DNA of 64,000 nucleotides from Enterococcus pallens ATCC BAA-351 (GTDB taxonomy: Bacteria > Bacillota > Bacilli > Lactobacillales > Enterococcaceae). Under the pieces are notes generated by a model, which saw only the letters and a list, made by a program, of their open reading frames with translations, was not told where the DNA came from and ran no database searches. The translations under genes and the position numbers were made by a program. Shown piece by piece: positions 44,699 to 51,742 of this stretch; position 1 is the first letter of the stretch, and each line of letters begins with the position of its first letter. The stretch lies in the NCBI RefSeq assembly GCF_000407485.1, contig NZ_ASWD01000002.1, positions 558,001-622,000 of the forward strand. Reading direction: 5' to 3'.

Positions 44699-44914
44699 TT
44701 AATTTTTTGACACCTTCTTAGCTTTTCTTTTTACAATTTTTAATGCAACATGTGCAGCAACCAACGCAATAAATGGAATCGACCCGATAATTAGCAAACC
44801 AGGAGGCACATACCCAACTGGAGGCGCCATACCCGCTTTACCCAAAACAACAAACAACGAAATTCCACACAGATTGTATAAGATCAAAATTGCTTTATTC
44901 AATTTATGTTCCAT
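44699..44914 (-). CDS. Small two-helix membrane protein
   Basis: This protein of about 71 residues has two hydrophobic helices (ILILYNLCGISLFVVLG and LLIIGSIPFIALVAAHVALKIV) and a lysine-rich tail. I favour ATG 44914 because GGAGG is 9 bases upstream; the ATG at 44923 is too close to it. It overlaps the XRE regulator gene by 11 bases, so the two are translated together. Such pairs of XRE regulator and small membrane protein often form self-contained regulatory or immunity units. The role is unknown. Confidence 0.6.
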   Translation of the reverse strand: MEHKLNKAILILYNLCGISLFVVLGKAGMAPPVGYVPPGLLIIGSIPFIALVAAHVALKIVKRKAKKVSKN

Positions 44915-45197
44915 GAGTGTCATCCTCCTTTACTGTTGGAATACCATAATAGTTTTTTAGGTTTTGGGAATTGGCTAAATAGTCTAAGATGCTAGGTTTG
45001 GCACGACCGATCAGCTTGTCAACACTAACCTTGTAAACTTCACTGAGGCTCACCAGCTGATCCACATCCGGATAGCTCTTATTACGTTCCCATTTAGAAA
45101 TGGTCTGAGGCGTTACATGAAGAACAACAGCGACATCCTTTTGAGTGAGTTGATTTTTTTCACGGTAATATTTGAGCTGTGAACCAATCTTAATCAT
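44904..45197 (-). CDS. XRE-family helix-turn-helix regulator
   Basis: This 97-residue protein starts with LKYYREKNQLTQKDVAVVLHVTPQTISKWERNKSYPDVDQLVSLSEVY, a typical XRE/Cro-type DNA-binding domain. A tail of about 35 residues follows. It is the first gene of a pair with the small membrane protein. It has AGGAGG upstream of the ATG. Targets are unknown; autoregulation would be usual for the family. Confidence 0.88.
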   Translation of the reverse strand: MIKIGSQLKYYREKNQLTQKDVAVVLHVTPQTISKWERNKSYPDVDQLVSLSEVYKVSVDKLIGRAKPSILDYLANSQNLKNYYGIPTVKEDDTHGT

Positions 45198-45342
45198 GAG
45201 TTATCCTCCTCTATTTCAGTATAACGCATCTGTTGAACTACTCACCAGCTTTTTCAGGTAACGAATTTGTTGACTGGATAATTTACTGCTCAACGCTACG
45301 TTGTTTCCTTGATATGACGGGGTTTAAACTTATTTTGTTATA
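45198..45342. other. Intergenic region upstream of the XRE gene
   Basis: Part of a gap of about 600 bases between the XRE gene and the PQQ-type dehydrogenase. This segment holds the XRE promoter region and no recognisable gene. The remainder contains a terminator and a decayed cupin gene. Confidence 0.4.
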
Positions 45343-45375
45343 CAAAAAAAGACGCAAGAGCTGCTCTTTACGTCC
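45343..45375 (-). terminator. Terminator after the cupin remnant
   Basis: On the minus strand GACGTAAAGAGC and GCTCTTGCGTC form a stem followed by seven T. It lies just after the remnant's stop codon, which shows the remnant was once an expressed gene. Confidence 0.75.
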
Positions 45376-45382
45376 TTCAAAA

Positions 45383-45560
45383 TTACATCGCTCGAAAATT
45401 ACAAATGTTTTCCTTGTCTGCCGTTTCTAACCATTCAACATTTCCGTTGGTAATGGCAATATATTCAAACCATCCATCTGCAGCAGCACCATGCCAGTGC
45501 TCAATGTCTTGATAAGTGACTACTATATCTCCAGACTCCAGTTTTTGGAAGCTTTTCCTT
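45383..45560 (-). pseudogene. 3' remnant of a cupin-domain gene
   Basis: The minus strand encodes LESGDIVVTYQDIEHWHGAA followed by ADGWFEYIAITNGNVEWLE and a stop at 45383. This is the second cupin motif and C-terminal strand of small cupins related to the carboxymuconolactone decarboxylase/cupin group (KHWHGAAP-type). No start codon, ribosome binding site or first cupin motif is found upstream, so the 5' two-thirds is lost or scrambled. It still has its terminator. Confidence 0.65.
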
Positions 45561-45742
45561 TTTAATGAAGAATTTTTCCTTTTGCCAAACCATCATTGGT
45601 AATTATTTAAACTACCTGTTGTTCATCTCTAAACATTTTCGGCTCCAACAGATAAGCTAGCGCACAAAGGTTATGTATTGAACTATTTACAAAGCCGAAT
45701 TGGTCGTCTGATTGATTGTAAAAACTTAAGGGCAATTGGGCA
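45561..45742. other. Degenerate intergenic stretch
   Basis: This segment between the cupin remnant and the dehydrogenase terminator shows no intact gene. It may carry eroded 5' sequence of the cupin gene. Confidence 0.35.
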
Positions 45743-45780
45743 ATAAAAAACAGACAAACTTAGTCATTAAGCTTGTCTGT
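45743..45780 (-). terminator. Terminator of the PQQ-type dehydrogenase gene
   Basis: On the minus strand ACAGACAAGCTT and AAGTTTGTCTGT form a stem with a T tail, 25 bases after the stop codon. Confidence 0.85.
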
Positions 45781-45804
45781 GTCCATATTTATTCTATTCA
45801 CTTA

Positions 45805-46893
45805 CTACTGCAAACGAACTCGAATCAGCTGGTCATCATTATCAGCCGGACTGCCTCGGCCATCGCGGTTATTGGTGATGAAATACAGATTATCGCCATC
45901 AATATAGACATCACGGATACGTCCGTAATCTGTCATCATTTCTCGTTGCTGATTATTAGCTAGATCGAATTCCAGCACGGCATTTCCACGCAATGCAGCA
46001 ACATACAATTTCTGATCATGATACCCCATCCCAGAAGGTGCCCAGGTCTGGTTGCTGCCAGAGGTAAACAACGGTGCTTCCATACCATCGCGGGTTTCGT
46101 TTCCTTCAATTTCTGGCCAGCCATAATTCCGACCGGCTTCAATTACATTGATTTCATCGTTGGCACTGGCGCCATGCTCGCTGGCATACATGGTACTGTC
46201 ATCAGACCAGGCAAGCCCTTGAGCATTACGGTGTCCGTAGCTGTAAACATAAGAATCAGCTGATGGATTATCATTAGGAATAGAGCCGTCCAAATTCATG
46301 CGCAGAATTTTTCCTGCTAGAGAATCCATATCCTGAGCATTTTCTGGAACAGAAGCATCCCCTGTCGTAACATAAAGCTTGTCATCTGGACCAATCTTCA
46401 TCCGGCCGCCATGATGATTGGCTCCACTAGGGATTTCATCCAGCAGTACCTCGGTTTCTTCCCACTGGTTTCCATCTAAATGCAGCTTCACAATTCGGTT
46501 CATGCGATCACTGTCTTTTTCATAGGTGTAATAGCCATATGCTTCATTAGAAGAAGTAAAGTCTGGTCTTAAAACAAAGCCGAGAAATCCCGCCTCTGAG
46601 GCAGACGAGACCGTTTCGTCAAAATTTACCGGCTGCTCCTGGGTTTCACCGTTTTCAATTCGGATAATTGACCCGCCTCGTTGGGTTAAGTAAATCGTGT
46701 CATTGTTTTTTTCGATTGCCCAAGGAACATCTAAATTGTCTGCGATTACTTCGGTTTCCGCGTTGGCTGGATTACTGGTGGAGCTGGAGATTTCATTCGT
46801 ACTTGCATCAGTACTCGTGTTCGTCGTTTCGTTTGCCGCACAGCCAGTCAGAAAAATACTGGCAATGGCACCAAAGATCAGTATTCTTTTCAT
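45805..46893 (-). CDS. PQQ-dependent aldose sugar dehydrogenase-like lipoprotein
   Basis: This protein of about 362 residues starts at ATG 46893, after AGGAG. It has a lipoprotein signal ending in FLTGC, then a Thr/Ser-rich linker and a six-bladed beta-propeller of the glucose/sorbosone dehydrogenase family. Landmarks are VPWAIEK, GFLGFVLRPDF, ANHHGGRMKIGPDDKLYVTTGD, YGHRNAQGLAW and NYGWPEIEG. Family members oxidise aldoses with pyrroloquinoline quinone. Enterococci are not known to make PQQ, so activity would depend on external cofactor, or the propeller has another role. It stands as a single-gene unit. Confidence 0.88.
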   Translation of the reverse strand: MKRILIFGAIASIFLTGCAANETTNTSTDASTNEISSSTSNPANAETEVIADNLDVPWAIEKNNDTIYLTQRGGSIIRIENGETQEQPVNFDETVSSASEAGFLGFVLRPDFTSSNEAYGYYTYEKDSDRMNRIVKLHLDGNQWEETEVLLDEIPSGANHHGGRMKIGPDDKLYVTTGDASVPENAQDMDSLAGKILRMNLDGSIPNDNPSADSYVYSYGHRNAQGLAWSDDSTMYASEHGASANDEINVIEAGRNYGWPEIEGNETRDGMEAPLFTSGSNQTWAPSGMGYHDQKLYVAALRGNAVLEFDLANNQQREMMTDYGRIRDVYIDGDNLYFITNNRDGRGSPADNDDQLIRVRLQ

Positions 46894-46969
46894 TCGTATC
46901 ACTCCTGGTCTTTTTTTAACGCTTTCCTAGTTTCCAAGGTACCATCTAAGAAAAGATACTGTAAAAAAT

Positions 46970-47010
46970 TATGCTTAAAAGGCTGTAGAAAGCTAAGCCT
47001 CTCTACAGCC
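46970..47010 (-). terminator. Terminator of the HAD-like gene
   Basis: On the minus strand GGCTGTAGA and TCTACAGCC form a stem followed by TTTT, just after the stop codon at 47023. Confidence 0.7.
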
Positions 47011-47022
47011 TTATCTATTCTA

Positions 47023-47427
47023 TTACGCTTCAAAATTTGCTTGAATCAAAGAAAGATGGAAATCTGAGACGGAGGGAAAGGTCGAACAGTTAAACGCCAC
47101 ATTCTCCTTCGAATCTTCTGTAATCAGAACCGGGATGAATCCCTTGTCTGCGGCCTTTTCCAAGCGCTCTGGTGAATTATCTAAAAAGTATTTCGTATGG
47201 TGGGGAAAGGTTTGTTTATCGAAGATTTCTTCAACGGTTATGTGAAGGTTTATTGCTTCCTCCACCGAATCATCAATCTTCTTCGAATCGTCCAGTAAAA
47301 CTAAACCTGTCTCAAAGTTCCTGCGTCGCAAATACTCTACCAGCTTCGCACATTCAGCAGCCATACATGGTTCCGAATTGGTAGTGTCTAAAAAAATATC
47401 TTCTGTTGCCAGCATCAATTTCTCCAT
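47023..47427 (-). CDS. Small HAD-like protein
   Basis: This protein of about 134 residues starts at ATG 47427, after AGGAG. Its second half contains FLDNSPERLEKAADKGFIPVLITED, which resembles the last acidic motif of haloacid dehalogenase-type phosphatases. The first half has LVLLDDSKK at the position of a strand-2 loop. The nucleophile motif DxD is not clear: IFLDTTN is the only candidate. It is shorter than a normal HAD enzyme, so it may be a reduced or inactive member. No operon partner. Confidence 0.45.
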   Translation of the reverse strand: MEKLMLATEDIFLDTTNSEPCMAAECAKLVEYLRRRNFETGLVLLDDSKKIDDSVEEAINLHITVEEIFDKQTFPHHTKYFLDNSPERLEKAADKGFIPVLITEDSKENVAFNCSTFPSVSDFHLSLIQANFEA

Positions 47428-47579
47428 ATCTTCCACTCCTAATTTTCTCTATTTTAAAAAGTGAGTGCCTCACTTATTAAACCAAAGCTTCAGAAATCCA
47501 TTAGTGAATTTTTTCACAATTTTATATAACTGAATTATACGGCCCTTTTGGTGGGGTGTCAAATGAAAACTTAAAGAGA

Positions 47580-47616
47580 AAAAAACGGTTGATCTTTCTC
47601 GATCAACCGTTTTTAC
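47580..47616. terminator. Terminator after the zinc-ribbon gene
   Basis: AAAAACGGTTGATC-TTTCTC-GATCAACCGTTTTT is a perfect long hairpin with T runs on both strands, 27 bases past the stop at 47643. Confidence 0.85.
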
Positions 47617-47642
47617 GAATCTTCTTATTAAAAATCAAAAGC

Positions 47643-48614
47643 TTAATAGGAAATCCAAACCTCGTTTACTCCAGCTCCTTTATTTACACCATCAGTTAGG
47701 GCTAAACGAGAAGAGTAAGATAGATAGCCATAAAAAGTTTGTGAACCGCCTGTGTCCCATTTAACATGGATCTGTACATCAGGACGAATAGATTTTGTAT
47801 TTGGCATTGAACTAGGGTACAGTTCATTTGTTTCATAGCTTAACACACTTCCACTAGCGCTAGAAATCGACGCTTTACCAAAGTATTGTGTGCCATCATA
47901 ATTATTTTGGGTTACTCCTCCATTAGCAGCAATCGTCAACGAACTATGCTTTTGTCCGCTTTGAGAATAGTAAAAGGTATACGTATTCGCCCATTTTGCA
48001 AAATCATCAACAAAACCGCCAGTTGAAACACTGCCTGGATTAGCATTGTTTGATTGCTTCATTTCTTCAGATTTTTCCTCTTGAATTCCAATATTGTTCT
48101 GCTGAGTCAGATCTTGAACAGCATCACGAATCACACGAAATTCAGATTTGGAAAGATCACTTACAGGAATTGATGCCAACTTTAATGAAGACTCTTTAAA
48201 TTCCCCATTGATAGTTAATTCCTTTGCTTCTTGAATAATCTCATCATATTTTGATAAATCGTCGTCTACGGTTTCAGAGGTCTCACTTGACTGCTCACTT
48301 GAACTTTCTCTGGAAGCCAATGAGGTTGTTCGAGAAGCTGCCGGTTCAGGATTATTTCGATAAGAAGCAAAAAATATTCCTGCTCCAACCACTATACCTA
48401 AAAGTACCACTATGCCGATAATTAAAGGTGTTTTACTGTTTTGATGCGTTCGTGTAGCATTTCGAACAGTTTGTAAATGGTCTGTTTCTTCTGTTTGATT
48501 ATCATTATTTGTTGTAATATTTTCTTCTGTTTCTGAAGCGAATTTGTGTCCACATTGTTCACAAAATGCCGCATCTTTTTGGTTTGCTGCTCCGCAGTTC
48601 GGACAATATTTCAT
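47643..48614 (-). CDS. Zinc-ribbon, single-pass membrane protein
   Basis: This 323-residue protein starts with a zinc ribbon, CPNCGAANQKDAAFCEQCG (residues 4-22). A short acidic linker and one membrane helix (about 63-82) follow, then a Ser/Glu-rich stalk. The C-terminal beta-rich domain of about 120 residues should lie outside the cell (FVDDFAKWANTYTFYYSQS to VNEVWISY). The function is unknown. It lies 48 bases after the beta-lactamase-fold gene on the same strand, so the two are probably co-transcribed. A second protein with the same MKYCPNCG opening is encoded at 49870. Confidence 0.7.
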   Translation of the reverse strand: MKYCPNCGAANQKDAAFCEQCGHKFASETEENITTNNDNQTEETDHLQTVRNATRTHQNSKTPLIIGIVVLLGIVVGAGIFFASYRNNPEPAASRTTSLASRESSSEQSSETSETVDDDLSKYDEIIQEAKELTINGEFKESSLKLASIPVSDLSKSEFRVIRDAVQDLTQQNNIGIQEEKSEEMKQSNNANPGSVSTGGFVDDFAKWANTYTFYYSQSGQKHSSLTIAANGGVTQNNYDGTQYFGKASISSASGSVLSYETNELYPSSMPNTKSIRPDVQIHVKWDTGGSQTFYGYLSYSSRLALTDGVNKGAGVNEVWISY

Positions 48615-48662
48615 TTTTTACACTCCTTTTCAATTAGACTAACCCAACACCCTCATACCTCT

Positions 48663-49625
48663 TTATCTCAACGCAAGTAGAGTGAAATTCCCAATTGCAT
48701 CGCGCATTCCTTCACTATTTACTACACCATTAGAAAGAACAACAATTGCAAATGGCTCCTCTTCATCTAAAACTAATCCAATATCATTTTCTACCCCTGA
48801 AAGTTCGCCTGTTTTATTAGCTACAGTCACATTCGCAGGTAATTTATTGGGAATTTTGGTTCTGATTTGTTGTCCTAACATTAGATTAAGCATTGATGAA
48901 TAAGGATAAGTCTCACTATTTTGGTAGACTTTCTTTAGAAAAGACATCGTATCATTTAATGATGTATAGTTTTCTTTTCCTTGACTCATTGCTTGTTCAT
49001 CTAACATTTTACGCTGTAACTGGGTATCAGAATAGCCTGCACTTATAAAGTAACTATTCAATTGTTCCATCCCAACATAGTCAATAATCGTATTCGTTGC
49101 TTGGTTATCACTGGTTTGAATCATCCTACGAGTAAGCTCACTTAATGGCTCACCATTAATGTTCGTCTGCATCTCCAGATTATTATCAAATAAATAAGAC
49201 ATAATAAAAACTTTTATAACACTGGCTGATGGTGTAGGCATTGAATTTTGATTCGAAATATATCTATCATCCTTAAAATAATATACCCCATAGCTTACTT
49301 GACTAGCATTAGCTAATAAGCCCGAATCATCCAAAATTTCTGGCTTCAGTTCCTCCACTGTATCAGTGGTCTCGGTACTAGATTCTTGCTGAGTAGTTTC
49401 TGTTGTCAAAACAGTAGACGTAGCTGTTGTCCCGAGTGTTGAACTGCTTTCTTCTCTGGTTGCTTTTTTTAACGATTGAGCTGTAGAAGCTTCTTCTAGC
49501 TGCTTCCCTTTTACCAATTTCATTGAAAAAAAGGTGACCAGGCAAGTTGCTAGAAATAAAATAGCAACTGACAAGACCAGTTTTTGTTTAAGCTGCTGTT
49601 GCTTTTTTCGGTTTGCTTTTCTCAA
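48663..49625 (-). CDS. Membrane-anchored serine hydrolase of the class A beta-lactamase fold
   Basis: This 320-residue protein has a basic N-terminus, one membrane helix (about 14-35) and a Ser/Thr-rich stalk. The catalytic domain shows SASVIKVF (S-x-x-K), TSDNQATN (SDN) and ANKTGELSG (KTG). The Omega-loop Glu expected in resistance beta-lactamases is not clear. Such chromosomal proteins in Gram-positives are usually peptidoglycan-related or unassigned, so I do not call antibiotic resistance. It starts with TTG at 49625, after AGAGGG. It is the first gene of the pair with the zinc-ribbon protein. Confidence 0.8.
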   Translation of the reverse strand: MRKANRKKQQQLKQKLVLSVAILFLATCLVTFFSMKLVKGKQLEEASTAQSLKKATREESSSTLGTTATSTVLTTETTQQESSTETTDTVEELKPEILDDSGLLANASQVSYGVYYFKDDRYISNQNSMPTPSASVIKVFIMSYLFDNNLEMQTNINGEPLSELTRRMIQTSDNQATNTIIDYVGMEQLNSYFISAGYSDTQLQRKMLDEQAMSQGKENYTSLNDTMSFLKKVYQNSETYPYSSMLNLMLGQQIRTKIPNKLPANVTVANKTGELSGVENDIGLVLDEEEPFAIVVLSNGVVNSEGMRDAIGNFTLLALR

Positions 49626-49869
49626 TTTAAATTTACCCTCTTAAAGTTATTGACTAATAAAAGTATATCAATAATACTTACCATATACAAATCATCCCCT
49701 ATTTATCTTTTTTACTTTTTTTGTTATTGTTAAGAGCAGAAGTGAAATTGATTTTGTGTCTTATTCAAGATGCTAACTGGGTAATTAATACACTTCAAGA
49801 GACTTTTTAGCACTATCATTATTGTTGGAAAAAAATGAAATAATAAATAATTTAGTTAGGGTGAAGAAA

Positions 49870-50811
49870 ATGAAATACTGTCCAAATTGCGGCACAGAGC
49901 TAAACTCCGAGGCAAAATTTTGTCCCAAATGTGGATTTAGCTTGGAACAGGGAGTACCAAAAGATAATGAACCTCTAGATAAACGGTTGGCTAACCGGAT
50001 TAATCAAATGAAAACAGATGATGAGTTAGAATTGAAGCTTGAAAAAGCTGAAGGAATGAATATTACCAGAGCCGAAATAAAAAAACGTGCTCAAGAAAAA
50101 CTATCTGGAAGATATGGTGAATGGTGTAAGACCATCGTACTTTTAATTATTGTAGAATTTTTAGCTAATTTTATTTTCCGATTGGCCTCAATGCGATTTT
50201 TAGCAAATGGCTACTACAGCCTATTGAATTTATTCAATAGTTTTTCTTATAATTATGGTTATTACAACTCTGGCTATATTTATCCTTATGCAGGAGTTTC
50301 ACGCTTTTTCTGGTTTTTGTTAATGATTTTGGCCATTGTACTTATGTTTTTAATTGCTGCTTTATCCACAGCTGTTCTGCAGTGGTGTGCCATCCATACA
50401 TTACGGGGTGAGCGTGCCGATGGGCTAAAAATCTTCACTTATTTTGTTAAGGCTCAGAAAAATAGAATATTAAAAGCAAATGTCTTAATTGCTATTTACA
50501 CTTTCCTTTGGTCGCTGCTTTTTGTTATTCCAGGTATTATCAAAAGTGCTGCGTATGCTATGACCAACTTTTTATTGGAGAAGAATCCCCAATTAAGTGC
50601 TTCAGAAGCGATTAGCTTAAGCCAACAAATCATGTACGGTTATAAGGTTGAGTTTTTAATCTTGCGTGTTTCATTCTTCTTCTGGAACATCGTAAGTATC
50701 TTCCAATTTACTAATTTTTATGTATTACCCTATCGAAATGTGACTGAAATTCAGTTTTTAGAAATGCTTTATGACCACTATATTAGTGAAAATACTGCAC
50801 AACAAGCTTAA
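49870..50811 (+). CDS. Zinc-ribbon DUF975-like multi-pass membrane protein
   Basis: This 313-residue protein begins with a zinc ribbon, CPNCGTELNSEAKFCPKCG. A basic helix and then a DUF975-type membrane region with about five or six helices follow (IVEFLANFIFRLASM, FWFLLMILAIVLMFLIAAL, FLWSLLFVIPGIIKSAAYAM, LEMLYDHY at the end). I start it at ATG 49870, after TTAGGG. The function of DUF975 proteins is not established. It diverges from the beta-lactamase-fold gene across about 240 bases and shares its zinc-ribbon opening with the protein at 47643. Confidence 0.75.
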   Translation: MKYCPNCGTELNSEAKFCPKCGFSLEQGVPKDNEPLDKRLANRINQMKTDDELELKLEKAEGMNITRAEIKKRAQEKLSGRYGEWCKTIVLLIIVEFLANFIFRLASMRFLANGYYSLLNLFNSFSYNYGYYNSGYIYPYAGVSRFFWFLLMILAIVLMFLIAALSTAVLQWCAIHTLRGERADGLKIFTYFVKAQKNRILKANVLIAIYTFLWSLLFVIPGIIKSAAYAMTNFLLEKNPQLSASEAISLSQQIMYGYKVEFLILRVSFFFWNIVSIFQFTNFYVLPYRNVTEIQFLEMLYDHYISENTAQQA

Positions 50812-50820
50812 AACAAGAAT

Positions 50821-50858
50821 ACACATCCTCTTTAAGTTAAGAAGGGATGTGTATTTTT
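50821..50858. terminator. Bidirectional terminator between DUF975 and the AAA ATPase
   Basis: ACACATCC and GGATGTGT form the stem around TCTTTAAGTTAAGAAG, with a T run on the plus strand. Confidence 0.8.
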
Positions 50859-50878
50859 TATAAACAGTAATTCTCTTC

Positions 50879-51613
50879 CTATTCCTCCAACAAATAATGC
50901 AGCATCCGCTTCGGATCATCGTAAAACAGCTTCGTCTCCTTAAAGGCGATGGTTTCTTCTAAAGGAAGCTTTTCAATTCCGACCTGTGAAAACTGATAAA
51001 TAACCGCATCGGGATAAGACATAATGACTGGCGAGTGGGTGGCAATAATTAATTGCGAGCCGCCTTTTACTAGGCGATGGATTTCCTGCAGCAAGGCAAA
51101 TTGGCGACTGGTTGCCAGCCCCGCTTCCGGCTCGTCTAATAAATAAAAGCCTTTGTCGCCAAAACGATTTTCGATGATGGATAATAGACCTTCTCCATGT
51201 GAACGCGTATGCAACGGTTGGCCACCGTAAGAGGCATGAGCTAAGGATGACTCTTTTCCTAGTTCCTCTAATTCTGAGGCAACATTGTAGTAGGTTTCGG
51301 AACGCAAAAAGAATTTAGTTCGCGGGATATCCCCTTTTTTGACTAAAATCACCTGTTCATGTAAGGAAGAATGACTTTCCACTGTGGCAAAGTTAAAGTT
51401 CTGACTTCCCCCTTCAGGATTAATACTGTAGGCCACTGCGATAGCTTCCAAAATAGTTGATTTCCCCGTCCCGTTGTCACCAGATAAAAAAGTAACGGGT
51501 GCCGTAAAAGACAGAGAGCCTGCTTGTTTTAGGATTTCTTGAACCGCAAAAACGTCGTAAGGATATCCTTTGGGAAGTTTTGTTTTTGGCAATCGCATCT
51601 CGTAAACAAACAT
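50879..51613 (-). CDS. SMC/RecF-like AAA ATPase
   Basis: This 244-residue soluble ATPase has Walker A in FLSGDNGTGKSTILEAIA (about 44-61), an ABC-like signature in TRSHGEGLLSI, Walker B in FYLLDEPEAGLA and a switch histidine in IIATHSPVIMS. This is the small single-domain AAA_21/AAA_23 type. It is found across Firmicutes as a stand-alone gene of unknown role. No partner such as a nuclease or toxin is adjacent, so I do not call a defence system. Confidence 0.8.
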   Translation of the reverse strand: MFVYEMRLPKTKLPKGYPYDVFAVQEILKQAGSLSFTAPVTFLSGDNGTGKSTILEAIAVAYSINPEGGSQNFNFATVESHSSLHEQVILVKKGDIPRTKFFLRSETYYNVASELEELGKESSLAHASYGGQPLHTRSHGEGLLSIIENRFGDKGFYLLDEPEAGLATSRQFALLQEIHRLVKGGSQLIIATHSPVIMSYPDAVIYQFSQVGIEKLPLEETIAFKETKLFYDDPKRMLHYLLEE

Positions 51614-51742
51614 AGCTTCTCCTTTGCATCGCTTGTATTTCTTTTAATCATACAAGCTGGCAGCTGCTAAAACAAGTCATCCTTAACAGTTGCCAGCTTA
51701 ATCGGCTATTTTTTTATAATAACTTGCTGTTTCGAACTGCTC

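Noticed and set aside
45233..45430. 65-codon plus-strand frame
   Set aside because: It runs antisense through a terminator and the cupin remnant and has no ribosome binding site.
48663..49625. Beta-lactamase resistance gene
   Set aside because: The S-x-x-K, SDN and KTG motifs are present, but the Omega-loop Glu is not clear and the protein has a stalk and membrane anchor, as in chromosomal envelope proteins. Resistance is not supported.
50879..51613. Defence-system ATPase
   Set aside because: It is a lone AAA ATPase with no adjacent nuclease, TOPRIM or toxin partner, and such single genes are common in ordinary chromosomal contexts.
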